Of a stretch of DNA of 42,993 bases, positions 8,724-17,866 are shown piece by piece; within the stretch, counting starts at the first letter, position 1; each line of letters opens with the position of its first letter. The notes beneath the pieces were generated by a model. The model had not been told where the DNA came from. It made no database searches and saw only the letters and a list, made by a program, of their open reading frames with translations. The stretch is from JALHUB01 sp050010555. Lineage in GTDB: Bacteria; Chloroflexota; Dehalococcoidia; DSTF01; JALHUB01. The stretch is from assembly GCA_050010555.1 (NCBI GenBank), contig JBEKKV010000013.1, forward strand, positions 1-42,993, given 5' to 3'. The translations under genes and the position numbers were made by a program.

Positions 8724-8891
8724 TCAGCAGCCGGGCTCCCCGAGGTGGCCGCAGCAGTTGCTACGCGTCCGCAGCCTGATCCAGTAGTTGCGGAAGGTCA
8801 GCGCCAGCTTGCGATGCACCGGCAAGTCTGACTCCCGCCAGTTCGTGAAGAACGCCCCTAGGCTCGGTCGATTCCGCTGTCTCTCGTCCAT
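8724..8891 (-). CDS. 55-residue small protein with C-terminal CCG...PGC motif
   Basis: An ATG six bases after the leuD stop, preceded by AGGTAG, opens a 55-codon frame that ends 58 bases before leuB. The protein is basic (DERQRNRP, VHRKLALTFRNYWIRLRTR) and ends in the exact sequence NCCGHLGEPGC. The C-terminal triple-cysteine motif, proper ribosome binding site and tight operon spacing argue for a real gene. I recall small proteins with similar CCG..G.PGC ends in other bacteria but cannot name a family or function. The cysteines could bind metal or undergo redox chemistry; that is inference. Confidence 0.65.
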   Translation of the reverse strand: MDERQRNRPSLGAFFTNWRESDLPVHRKLALTFRNYWIRLRTRSNCCGHLGEPGC

Positions 8892-8897
8892 CGCCCG

Positions 8898-9401
8898 CTA
8901 CCTCGCTTTCCCGGCGAGTCGCTCCTTCGTGTACTGCACCAGCCCGCCGGCGCGCATCAGCTCCAGCATGAACGGCGGGTACGGCTTCGCCTGGAACGTA
9001 GTCGCCTTCGTCAGGTTGCGGATGCCGCCCGATTCGAGGTCGACCTCCAGCTCGTCGCCGGCGTCCGTGCCGTCGACCGCTTCGTCGCACTCCAGGATCG
9101 GCAGGCCGATGTTGATGGCGTTGCGATAGAAGATACGCGCGAAACTCTTCGCGATGACGCAGCTAACGCCCGCCGCCTTAATGCAGAGGGGCGCGTGCTC
9201 CCGCGATGAGCCGCAGCCGAAGTTCGTCGTAGCCACGATGACGTCGCCGGGCCGGACGCGGCGCACGAAGTCGGGATCGATGTCCTCCATGCAATGCTGA
9301 GCCAGCTCCAGCGGATCGGTCATGTTGAGGTAGCGCGCCGGAATGATCGCGTCGGTATCGACGTTGGCGCCGTACTTGTGAACGTGTCCTCGTAGAGTCA
9401 T
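8898..9401 (-). CDS. leuD: 3-isopropylmalate dehydratase small subunit
   Basis: This 167-residue protein starts MTLRGHVHKYG and contains NVDTDAIIPARYLN and the swivel-domain active-site loop FGCGSSREHAP. It pairs with LeuC to isomerise 2- to 3-isopropylmalate. The short length is typical of the archaeal/homoaconitase-type LeuD. The ATG overlaps the leuC stop as ATGA, indicating translational coupling. A longer in-frame extension upstream is antisense-like sequence inside leuC coding DNA and is not used. Confidence 0.93.
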   Translation of the reverse strand: MTLRGHVHKYGANVDTDAIIPARYLNMTDPLELAQHCMEDIDPDFVRRVRPGDVIVATTNFGCGSSREHAPLCIKAAGVSCVIAKSFARIFYRNAINIGLPILECDEAVDGTDAGDELEVDLESGGIRNLTKATTFQAKPYPPFMLELMRAGGLVQYTKERLAGKAR

Positions 9402-10660
9402 CTCAGCACCTCCTCCGGGCCCGCCAGACGGCCGGCGACGGCGCTGGCAGCGGCGACGGCCGGATTCGCCAGGTAGACCTCGGAGCGCACGTGGCCCATG
9501 CGGCCCGGAAAGTTGCGATTGCTCGTGCTGACGCAGCGCTCGCCCTCCGCCAGGATGCCCATATAGCCGCCGAGGCAGGGACCGCAGGTAGTCGTCGAGA
9601 CCGCACAACCGGCCTCCGCGAAGACTTCCAGCAGCCCTTCCCGCAGTGCCTCCAGATAGACATCAGTTGACGCGGGGACGACGATGCAGCGCACGTTCTC
9701 GTGCACCTTGCGACCGCGCATGACCGACGCGGCGAGTCGCAGGTCGGCGAGGCGGCCGTTGGTGCAACTGCCGATGAACACCTGGTCGATCTCGACCCGC
9801 GGAGCCTCGCTTAGCGGAACCGCGTTCGCCGGCGACGACGGCAGCGACACCATCGGCTCCAGCGTCGACACGTCGTACTCGTGGACGGCCTGGTAGGCTG
9901 CGTCGGCATCGGGCTGGTACAGCTTCCACTCGCGCTTGGCGCGGGTCCGGACGTAGTCCAGCGTGACGTCATCAGGCGTCATCAGACCGGCCTTGCCGCC
10001 GGCTTCTATCGCCATGTTGGACATAGTGAAGCGGCCCTCCATGCCCATATCCGCCAGCGCCTCGCCCTGGAACTCCATCGCGCAATAGAGCGCGCCGTCG
10101 ACGCCGATGTCGCCGATTGTGTAGAGAATAACGTCCTTGCCGCCGACCCAGCGGCTCAGCTTGCCGTGGTAGACGAACTTGATCGTCGGCGGGACGCGCA
10201 TCCAGATATCACCGGTCGCCATCGCGCAGGCGATGTCGGTGCTGCCCATGCCGGTCGCGAAGCAGCCGAGAGCGCCGTAAGTGCAGGTGTGCGAGTCGGC
10301 CCCCACGACAACGTCGCCCGGAAGCACCCAGCCGTGGTCGGGCAGCAGGACGTGGTCGACGCCGGCGCGACCCTGCTCGTAGTAGACCGCGCCCTGGTCG
10401 AGGGCGAAGCGTCGCATGACCTTGGCGTTCTCCGCACTCTGAATGTCCTTGTTCGGTATGAAGTGCGACGGTATGAAGGCCACGCGCTGCGGGTCGAACA
10501 CGCGCTCCACGCCGAGCTTGCGGAACTCCTGGATCGCCAGTGGCGCCGTTACGTCGTTCGACATCACGAAATCGACGCGCACGTTCACCAGCTCGCCGGG
10601 CGAAACCGCGTCGCGGCCGCAGTGGGCAGCGATTATCTTCTCACTGAGTGTCATTCTCAT
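9398..10660 (-). CDS. leuC: 3-isopropylmalate dehydratase large subunit
   Basis: This 420-residue aconitase-superfamily protein has GADSHTCTYGALG and the three cysteine ligands of a 4Fe-4S cluster in HTCTYG, GSCTNGR and CGPCLGG. The length fits the compact homoaconitase-like LeuC class and not the ~470-residue enterobacterial form. With LeuD it forms the isopropylmalate isomerase. It starts 17 bases after the toxin-like PIN gene, so it is probably co-transcribed with it. Two close ATGs (10660 and 10654) are possible starts; neither has a strong Shine-Dalgarno. Confidence 0.94.
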   Translation of the reverse strand: MRMTLSEKIIAAHCGRDAVSPGELVNVRVDFVMSNDVTAPLAIQEFRKLGVERVFDPQRVAFIPSHFIPNKDIQSAENAKVMRRFALDQGAVYYEQGRAGVDHVLLPDHGWVLPGDVVVGADSHTCTYGALGCFATGMGSTDIACAMATGDIWMRVPPTIKFVYHGKLSRWVGGKDVILYTIGDIGVDGALYCAMEFQGEALADMGMEGRFTMSNMAIEAGGKAGLMTPDDVTLDYVRTRAKREWKLYQPDADAAYQAVHEYDVSTLEPMVSLPSSPANAVPLSEAPRVEIDQVFIGSCTNGRLADLRLAASVMRGRKVHENVRCIVVPASTDVYLEALREGLLEVFAEAGCAVSTTTCGPCLGGYMGILAEGERCVSTSNRNFPGRMGHVRSEVYLANPAVAAASAVAGRLAGPEEVLR

Positions 10661-10677
10661 AGCTTTCTCTCTCTCGT

Positions 10678-11193
10678 CTAATCCGCGTATTCGTCGAGAC
10701 AGAGCACGGGGGGCCGGTCCAGAAACCGTTCACCGCGCGCCGTGAGCGGTCGCCGACTCAACCGGTCAACAGCATTACGCCAGCGCTTATCGTTGGTGAT
10801 TGTTACGTCGCACTCGGCGACCGTTCCCGTTGCCAGCACAATCGAATCGGCTACTTCCAGACCCTCGGCCCTGGCCAGGGCAGCTTCCATAACGATGGGG
10901 CGGGACACATCGACGATTTCGATTTGGGGCCTTAGCTCTGTCAACTCTATCACTCGGTTAGCACTCTGCAGGTCATTCGTCTTTATTGCTTTTGCCAGCA
11001 GTTCCATCTGCACAATTGCCGACGCCAGCGCCTGCAGGGTCCCTTCAAAGACTAGCCGGAAGAGACCGGCCACAAGCTCAGATCGACTCGGCTCATCCTC
11101 CAAATAGTATATGAAGATGTTGGTATCAAGGTTCGCTCGCCGGCAGCGCGAGAGCCTCTCTAGGAACCGATCTTTTCCTGACGGCGACGCCAA
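10678..11193 (-). CDS. PIN-domain ribonuclease toxin (VapC-like)
   Basis: This 171-residue PIN protein shows the ordered acidic residues of the nuclease site: D in NLDTNIFIYYLE, E in IVQMELLAKA, D in VADSIVLATGT and D in ITNDKRW. VapC toxins cleave tRNA or rRNA when freed from their antitoxin. The start is a TTG with AGAGAGG six bases upstream, overlapping the antitoxin gene by 34 bases, the usual arrangement for a toxin-antitoxin pair. The PIN domain is preceded by about 20 extra residues. It lies between leuA and leuC and so interrupts the leucine gene series. Confidence 0.82.
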   Translation of the reverse strand: MASPSGKDRFLERLSRCRRANLDTNIFIYYLEDEPSRSELVAGLFRLVFEGTLQALASAIVQMELLAKAIKTNDLQSANRVIELTELRPQIEIVDVSRPIVMEAALARAEGLEVADSIVLATGTVAECDVTITNDKRWRNAVDRLSRRPLTARGERFLDRPPVLCLDEYAD

Positions 11194-11501
11194 CTGGCCC
11201 TCTCTTTTCGAACGTAAGCGTCCATCTCCTCGCGAGTGTTCCCATAGACGCCCTTCATGCTGCCTCGGAAATACTCAACCCAGTCCTCCGGTTCTGGACG
11301 CAGAACGATCCGGTCATCTTCCAGCCGCACCATGAGCCTGCGTCCTGGCTGCAGCCCAAGACGGCGCACTACCGCCACCGGCAAAGTAATCTGGTTCTTG
11401 CTCGATAGCGTGGCCCTGGCTTCCGGCAGCCGTTCGGCGGCCGACGCAAGATACTCCAGAACGGCTTCTCCTACTTTACTTGGGCGACTTACCTTTGGCA
11501 T
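11160..11501 (-). CDS. AbrB/MazE-fold antitoxin (VapB-like)
   Basis: This 113-residue protein contains a swapped-hairpin AbrB domain at residues about 29-70, recognisable from ATLSSKNQITLPVAVVRRLG and PGRRLMVRLEDDRIVL. The C-terminal tail (DWVEYFRGSMKGVYG...) is the expected toxin-binding part. It precedes and overlaps the PIN toxin gene. AAAGGAG lies eight bases before the ATG. Repeated CTACTTTACT-type sites in and before the gene are candidate operators for autorepression. Confidence 0.8.
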   Translation of the reverse strand: MPKVSRPSKVGEAVLEYLASAAERLPEARATLSSKNQITLPVAVVRRLGLQPGRRLMVRLEDDRIVLRPEPEDWVEYFRGSMKGVYGNTREEMDAYVRKERASWRRRQEKIGS

Positions 11502-11539
11502 CGCTCGTTTCTCCTTTACTAGGGCAATGCTACTTTACT
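11471..11539 (-). promoter_or_regulatory. Repeated operator-like sites around vapB start
   Basis: The 10-mer CTACTTTACT occurs exactly at 11471-11480 (inside the antitoxin gene) and again at 11530-11539 (upstream). A related CTTTACTAG sits at 11514-11522. This spacing around the start of an AbrB-type antitoxin gene is what autoregulation by the antitoxin or its toxin complex would need. The function is inferred. Confidence 0.5.
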
Positions 11540-11551
11540 CCGCCTGGTTTG

Positions 11552-13087
11552 TCAAGTAGATGTCGCCTGGCTCTGGACCTGCGGCATGCGGTTAAGGGCG
11601 TTCATCAGCGCCTTCGCCGCCGCGACGACGATGTCAGTGTCGGCGCCGCGGCCCACGTAGGTGTTGCCGTCGGCCTGCACGCGCACCAGCACCTCGCCCA
11701 GGGCGTCGATGCCGGCGGTGATGCTCTTCACCGAGAACTCGAGCAGCTTGTTGGGCACGCCGACCACGCCGTCGATCGCCTTGAAGGCAGCGTCAACGGG
11801 GCCGGTGCCGGTGGACGTCCCGATGATCTCGCGCCCCCCCGGCGCTTTGATTCGCACTGTCGCCGTTGCGACGAGCTGGTTGCCGCAGGAGACCTGCAGC
11901 AGGTCGAGGTGATACGTCTCCTCTACTGTGCGCAGCTCGTCGCCCATCAGCGCCTCGATGTCGCGGTCGTCGATCTCCGCTTTCTTGTCGGCGAGCTCCT
12001 TGAAGTTGGCGAAGGCGCGTGTGAACTCGTCGCCGGAGACCTCGTAGCCGAGGGCGCGCAGCCGGTCCCGGAAGGCGTGTCTGCCCGACAGCTTGCCGAG
12101 GACGATCTCGGCGCCGCCGGATGGCACTCCCACCTCGCGCGCGTCGATGATCTCGTAAGTCTCGCGCATCTTCAGAATGCCGTCCTGGTGAAGGCCGGAC
12201 TGATGACGGAAAGCGTTGCCGCCCACTATCGCTTTGTTCGGCTGAACCACCATCCCCGTCAGGTCGGAGACGAGGCGGCTTGTCCGGTAGAGCTCCTTCG
12301 TGTTGATGCCCGTCGTGACGCCGTAGAAGTCGCGCCGCGTCTTCAGCGCCATGACGATCTCCTCCAGCGACGCGTTGCCCGCCCTCTCGCCGATGCCGTT
12401 TACGCAGCATTCGACCTGGCGCACTCCGGCGCGTACGGCGGCCAGCGAGTTTGCGACCGCCATGCCCAGATCATCGTGGCAGTGAACGGAGACAACCGCC
12501 TTATGAATGTTGGGCACCTTCGCGAATACGTAGCGAATGAAATCGGCGAACTCCTCCGGCGCGGAGTAGCCGACCGTGTCCGGAATATTGACGGTGGTCG
12601 CGCCCGCCTCGATCACCTGTTGGAGCATTTGACAGAGGTAGTCGGGATCGGAGCGGCTGGCGTCCATCGCGCTGAATTCGACGTCGGAGAGGTAGCGCTT
12701 GGCCCGCGCCACCTGGGTCCGCGCCATCTCCAGCACTTCCTCGCGGTTCTTGCGAAGCTGATGCGCCATGTGGATCTCCGAGCTCGAGATGACGATGTGA
12801 AGCCGCGGCTGCACGGCGCCTTTCAGCGCTTCCCAGCAGGAGTCGACCGCGGCGGCGTCGGCATGGGCCAGCCCAGCTACGCTGCAGTCCTTCATTTCGC
12901 GGGAAACGGCGACGACGCACTCGAAGTCGCCAGGCGAACTGACCGGAAAGCCGGCCTCGATAACGTCCACGCGCAGCTTTTCGAGCTGTCGGGCGATCTC
13001 CAGCTTGTCGGCGATGCTGAGCGCCACGCCCGGCGACTGCTCGCCGTCGCGCAGCGTCGTGTCGAAGATGATTACCTTGTCTGCCAT
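11552..13087 (-). CDS. leuA: 2-isopropylmalate synthase
   Basis: This 511-residue protein begins MADKVIIFDTTLRDGEQSPG, the hallmark of the DRE-TIM aldolase family, and has VSVHCHDDLGMAVANS and VNGIGERAGN. The C-terminal ~130 residues form the LeuA allosteric domain where leucine feedback acts. The enzyme condenses acetyl-CoA with 2-oxoisovalerate, the first committed step to leucine. ATG 13087 is chosen because AAGGAGG lies nine bases upstream; the TTG at 13096 overlaps the edge of that site. A short Leu-rich leader ORF and nested hairpins lie just upstream. Confidence 0.95.
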   Translation of the reverse strand: MADKVIIFDTTLRDGEQSPGVALSIADKLEIARQLEKLRVDVIEAGFPVSSPGDFECVVAVSREMKDCSVAGLAHADAAAVDSCWEALKGAVQPRLHIVISSSEIHMAHQLRKNREEVLEMARTQVARAKRYLSDVEFSAMDASRSDPDYLCQMLQQVIEAGATTVNIPDTVGYSAPEEFADFIRYVFAKVPNIHKAVVSVHCHDDLGMAVANSLAAVRAGVRQVECCVNGIGERAGNASLEEIVMALKTRRDFYGVTTGINTKELYRTSRLVSDLTGMVVQPNKAIVGGNAFRHQSGLHQDGILKMRETYEIIDAREVGVPSGGAEIVLGKLSGRHAFRDRLRALGYEVSGDEFTRAFANFKELADKKAEIDDRDIEALMGDELRTVEETYHLDLLQVSCGNQLVATATVRIKAPGGREIIGTSTGTGPVDAAFKAIDGVVGVPNKLLEFSVKSITAGIDALGEVLVRVQADGNTYVGRGADTDIVVAAAKALMNALNRMPQVQSQATST

Positions 13088-13111
13088 TTTGCTCAACCTC
13101 CTTTGTGATTC

Positions 13112-13170
13112 CTGCGATTTGGATGAACTCGAGCGGCCCTCCTCCGTGACGACGGGGAGGGCTATCGCAG
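13112..13170 (-). promoter_or_regulatory. Nested hairpins of the leuA leader
   Basis: On the minus strand an inner stem GCCCTCC/GGAGGGC (13156-13162 with 13136-13142) continues into CCGT/ACGG. An outer stem CTGCGAT/ATCGCAG (13164-13170 with 13112-13118) encloses it. The outer stem uses the last codons of the leader peptide, CTG CGA T, and ends nine bases before the leuA AAGGAGG site. A ribosome stalled on the Leu codons would block the outer stem, as in amino-acid attenuation. No T-run follows the inner hairpin, so control may be translational or Rho-linked. Confidence 0.5.
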
Positions 13171-13203
13171 GTTGAGCAGCTGCAGACTCCGTACCTTAGG
13201 CAT
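13162..13203 (-). CDS. Leucine-rich leader peptide of leuA (13 codons)
   Basis: The frame reads MPKVRSLQLLNLR, with four Leu codons (CTG, CTG, CTC, CTG) among the last seven and a TAG stop. GAGG lies six bases before the ATG. An in-frame ATG at 13293 would give a 43-residue version with the same end. The position upstream of leuA, the Leu codon cluster next to the stop and the overlapping hairpins fit a leucine attenuation leader. Confidence 0.55.
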   Translation of the reverse strand: MPKVRSLQLLNLR

Positions 13204-13376
13204 CCTTTTCCTCACAGTGGGCGCCTCGACGACCTGTCGCCGAGCGCCTGGCTCCCAGAGGCCTTTGGCTTCTGTCTTGAACTCCCCGTTCATAGTGCTT
13301 TGATACTCTCCACCCCGACCTGAAGGTTGCGACATCGACAAGTCAGATATCGCAATTCGTCGATCGTCGCCGACAT

Positions 13377-13799
13377 CTATTTGGCCAGCACCGTCTCCAG
13401 ATCGTTGGCGTGGCGTTGCTCGTCCCCCAGAATCGACTCCAGCAAGCGGCGGGTCACGATGTCCTTCTCTTTGTCCGACAGAGCTATATGCTGCGTGTAC
13501 AGGTCGATGGCTACGAGTTCGCCGCCCAGGTCATCCTGAAGCATTTTCTTGAGAGCGCCGCCTGACTTTATCGCCTTCGGCTGGGTGGTAGGCACGCCCC
13601 CCAGGAGGTCGATGCGTTCGGCCAGCGCCACAGCGTGCTTCATCTCCTCAATAGAGAGCTTCTTGAACATGTCGGAGATGGCTGGAAACTCCAGCCCCCG
13701 ACCCATGACGTGGTGCCAGATGTACTGCGTGAGGGCCGCCAGTTCATAGGACAGGTCCTCATTCAGGGCATCCAGCAGCTTCTTGCTCGCCTTCGGCAT
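13377..13799 (-). CDS. Bacterioferritin-like iron-storage protein
   Basis: This 140-residue four-helix protein has the ferroxidase ligands in order: E19 in YELAALTQY, E52 and H55 in EEMKHA, a later Glu in GGELVAIDLY, and EQRH near the C-terminus. Met53 in EEMKHA matches the heme-binding methionine of bacterioferritin. It is about 18 residues shorter than typical bacterioferritin and so lacks most of helix E. The ATG follows AAGGAGG by seven bases. It sits between ilvC and the leuA leader on the same strand; a link to the Fe-S enzyme LeuCD is only speculation. Confidence 0.82.
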   Translation of the reverse strand: MPKASKKLLDALNEDLSYELAALTQYIWHHVMGRGLEFPAISDMFKKLSIEEMKHAVALAERIDLLGGVPTTQPKAIKSGGALKKMLQDDLGGELVAIDLYTQHIALSDKEKDIVTRRLLESILGDEQRHANDLETVLAK

Positions 13800-13904
13800 C
13801 CTACGCCTCCTTGTTTGACTGACTTGCTCGCAGCCCGTTTCTTGAACCGGCTCATAAGACCACGAAAACGGGATATCCGCGGCGGAACCCCGCATTGATG
13901 GGGC

Positions 13905-14903
13905 TTACTTCTGCTTCTTGAGCCAGCTCATCATGCCGCGCAGCTCCGCGCCGACTTCCTCTATCAGATGTCCGGCGTTCTCACGCTTCAGCGCCCGGTA
14001 GTGCGGTCGGCCCACCTGGTTCTCCAGCAGCCATTCGCGGGCAAAGCTGCCGTCCTGTATCTCCGTCAATATGTCGCTCATCGTCTCGCGGACGCAGTCG
14101 TCGATGACGCGGGGCCCGCGCGTGTAGTCGCCGTACTCCGCCGTATCGCTGATCGAGTAGCGCATGTAGCCCATCCCGCCCTCGTACATGAGGTCGACGA
14201 TGAGCTTCAGCTCGTGCATGCATTCGAAGTAAGCGATCTCCGGCTGGTAGCCCGCCTCGACCAGCGTGTCGAAGCCGGCCTTGACCAGCTCCGTCACGCC
14301 GCCGCACAGGACGCACTGCTCGCCGAAGAGGTCCGTCTCCGTCTCCTCCTCGAACGACGTCTCCAGGACGCCGGCGCGCGTGCAGCCGATGCCCTTGCCG
14401 TAGGCGAGCGCCACATCCTTTGCCTTGCCGCTCGCGTCCTGATGAACGGCGACGAGCGCGGGCGTCGCGCTTCCCTCGGTGTAGAGGCGGCGCACCAGGT
14501 GGCCGGGGCCCTTCGGCGCGATCATCGACACGTCGACGTCTGGCGGCGCGACGATCTGGCCGAAGTGGATGTTGAACCCGTGCGCGAACATGAGCGTCTT
14601 GCCCGCCTTCATGCTCGGCTCGATGGCTTCGCGGTAGACGCGCGCCTGGTGCTGGTCGGGGACGAGCATCATGACGACGTCCGCGGCGGCAGCGACCTCG
14701 GCGGCGGTCTTGACGGTCATGCCCGCCGCCTCCGCCTGCTTCCACATCTCGCTGCCCGGCAGCTCGGCGACGAGCACCTGACAGCCGCTATCGCGCAGGT
14801 TCTGGGCATGTGCATGGCCCTGGCTGCCGTAGCCGATGATGCCGATGGTTTTACCCTGGAGCAGCGCCAGGTCCGCGTCCTTGTCGTAGTAGATTGTGGC
14901 CAT
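13905..14903 (-). CDS. ilvC: Ketol-acid reductoisomerase
   Basis: This 332-residue class I enzyme has the Rossmann GYGSQGHAHAQNL motif, MIAPKGPGH and the knotted C-terminal domain with ETETDLFGEQ and ECMHELKLIVDL metal ligands. It converts acetolactate or acetohydroxybutyrate to the dihydroxy acids of valine, leucine and isoleucine synthesis. The cofactor loop after the second strand reads VAELPGSEMW instead of the usual VGLRxGSxSW, so Glu47, Leu48 and Met53 replace phosphate-binding positions. NADH preference is therefore likely. It follows ilvB-ilvH, with AAGGAA before the ATG. Confidence 0.95.
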   Translation of the reverse strand: MATIYYDKDADLALLQGKTIGIIGYGSQGHAHAQNLRDSGCQVLVAELPGSEMWKQAEAAGMTVKTAAEVAAAADVVMMLVPDQHQARVYREAIEPSMKAGKTLMFAHGFNIHFGQIVAPPDVDVSMIAPKGPGHLVRRLYTEGSATPALVAVHQDASGKAKDVALAYGKGIGCTRAGVLETSFEEETETDLFGEQCVLCGGVTELVKAGFDTLVEAGYQPEIAYFECMHELKLIVDLMYEGGMGYMRYSISDTAEYGDYTRGPRVIDDCVRETMSDILTEIQDGSFAREWLLENQVGRPHYRALKRENAGHLIEEVGAELRGMMSWLKKQK

Positions 14904-14955
14904 TGAAGGTTCCTTTCTTCAGTTGTCTGTCCAAGCTACGTTCATCGCATTTCGC

Positions 14956-14975
14956 GGGAGGGCTGAAGTCCTCCC
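14956..14975. repeat. REP-like palindrome GGGAGG/CCTCCC
   Basis: A 6-base perfect stem with an 8-base loop lies in the ilvH-ilvC gap. It is followed by CTACA, so that CCTCCCCTACA (14970-14980) is shared exactly with the element at 39638-39648. Confidence 0.55.
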
Positions 14976-15002
14976 CTACATCGTTTGATCACCATTCCTA
15001 TT

Positions 15003-15571
15003 TCACATGAGGCTGCCGACGCGCGGCTTCCCCTGCCCGGCCGGCCGGTAGCGGCGCAACCCGGCGCCCTCCTCCTCGACGGTGATGCTGGCGCGGCCAC
15101 GCGTCACGGCGACGCGTCCGGTGCGCGCCAGCTCGCGGATGCCGTGCGGTTTGAGCATCTCGAAGGCGGCGTCTACCTTGTCCTCGGTGCCGGTGATCTC
15201 TATGACCACCGTATCCGGCGAGGCGTCGATGATCTCGCCGTGGAAGATGTCGACGATCTCGATGATGGCGCCGCGGTTCTGGTCGGTAGCGTTCACCTTC
15301 AGCAGCGCCAGCTCGCGCGTCACGATCTCGTCCTCCGCCAGGTCGCTGATCTTGACGATGTCGACGACCTTGAATAGCTGCTTCGTCACCTGCTCGACTT
15401 CGCTTGCCGCGCCGCCGAGCACGAAGGTCATGCGCGACAGGCCGGGGACTTCGCTATGCCCGACCGTCAAGCTCTCGATGTTGAAGCCGCGCTGCCGCCA
15501 TTTGCTGACGATGCGGTTGAGAACGCCGGGCTTGTTCTGAACCAGGGCGACTATCGTGTGTCTCTGGTCTT

Positions 15572-15575
<4 letters not shown>
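15003..15575 (-). CDS. ilvH: Acetolactate synthase small (regulatory) subunit
   Basis: This 190-residue protein starts MKDQRHTIVALVQNKPGVLNRI, an N-terminal ACT domain with the usual NKPGVLNRI loop. A second ferredoxin-like domain runs from about residue 80. The subunit activates IlvB and mediates valine feedback. The ATG overlaps the ilvB stop as ATGA and is preceded by GGAGGTGA, so the two subunits are translationally coupled. The longer upstream frame is out-of-phase sequence inside ilvB and is not used. Confidence 0.94.
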
Positions 15576-17293
<1,718 letters not shown>

Positions 17294-17614
17294 AGTCGAA
17301 ACCCCCTTAAGGCAATGCGTCTAAGGTGACGCTGTTCGAACGAGTTGGGAGATTCTGGGTTCCCGCCTGTCGTGGCGGACGAGCGCTGCTAGGATAAGGT
17401 GAGCAGCGCGGGCTCGCCGAGAATCAGCGTCCCGCGGGCCAGCGAGCCACCGCCCAGCGGGAGACGGCGTAAGGGGAGCAAAGCTACGGCGCGGTCTCGC
17501 GCGACGAGATGGCCGACCACGCCGGCCCGCGTCGTCACCGAGACCGCTGACGCTCCTTGAAGAGGATATGCTGCAGAGTCAACCATGTGTCTATTCTCGA
17601 CTTTTCGCGACTCT
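17294..17614 (-). other. Post-T-box leader of ilvB with an unproven 65-codon frame
   Basis: This 321-base stretch separates the T-box terminator from ilvB. It holds an ATG-started frame at 17586-17389 whose 65 predicted residues are about 20 percent Leu and also Val-rich. The frame lacks a good Shine-Dalgarno and any recognised domain. A small CCGCC/GGCGG hairpin lies near 17370. I do not call a gene here; the frame could be chance or a second leader. Confidence 0.4.
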
Positions 17615-17652
17615 AAGAAAAGACCCGCCCCAAAGGGATCCCATGGGACGGG
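17615..17652 (-). terminator. Intrinsic terminator of the ilv T-box
   Basis: On the minus strand CCCGTCCC pairs with GGGGCGGG (17652-17645 with 17631-17624, one G-U pair) and is followed by TCTTTTCTT. The 5' arm overlaps the end of the T-box core region, so the antiterminator and terminator are mutually exclusive. Confidence 0.85.
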
Positions 17653-17860
17653 ACCGTACCACCCTTTTTGTTCGCCTCCGGCGAACCGGTTTCAGCGCTC
17701 TAACGGTCGCTTTCCGTCCGGGCCTACACCCGTCTGGGCTGGGTCCGGCGGCTCCGGGGCGAGTTCGGGCTCTTCGTGTCGCCGGCTCTCACCACAATGC
17801 CGGCTCTCTGAGACAGGAAGCTGGCCTTACTACTCCCCATCACGGCCTTTGTCTTATGTG
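17615..17860 (-). ncRNA. T-box riboswitch, probable Leu (CUC) specifier
   Basis: The leader contains Stem I elements in order: GGGGAGTAGTAAGG, AGAGAGCCGGC and the apical GGTGAGAGCCGGC. The 3' specifier strand follows (GAACTCGCCCCGGAGC), then the T-box core AAAAAGGGTGGTACGG and a terminator. GGGG/CCCC closes the specifier loop, leaving CUC at 17763-17761 as the likely specifier codon. The UGGU of the core can pair with an ACCA tRNA end, which fits tRNA-Leu. Uncharged tRNA-Leu would stabilise the antiterminator and let RNA polymerase enter ilvBHC. A CUC T-box before ilvB is also known in Bacillus. Confidence 0.85.
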
Positions 17861-17866
17861 CGACTC

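Noticed and set aside
9402..9608. N-terminal extension of LeuD
   Set aside because: The extra residues are read from another frame of leuC, and the ATG overlapping the leuC stop gives the family length.
11480..13108. 542-codon plus-strand frame opposite leuA
   Set aside because: leuA motifs are unambiguous on the minus strand, so the plus frame is a composition artefact.
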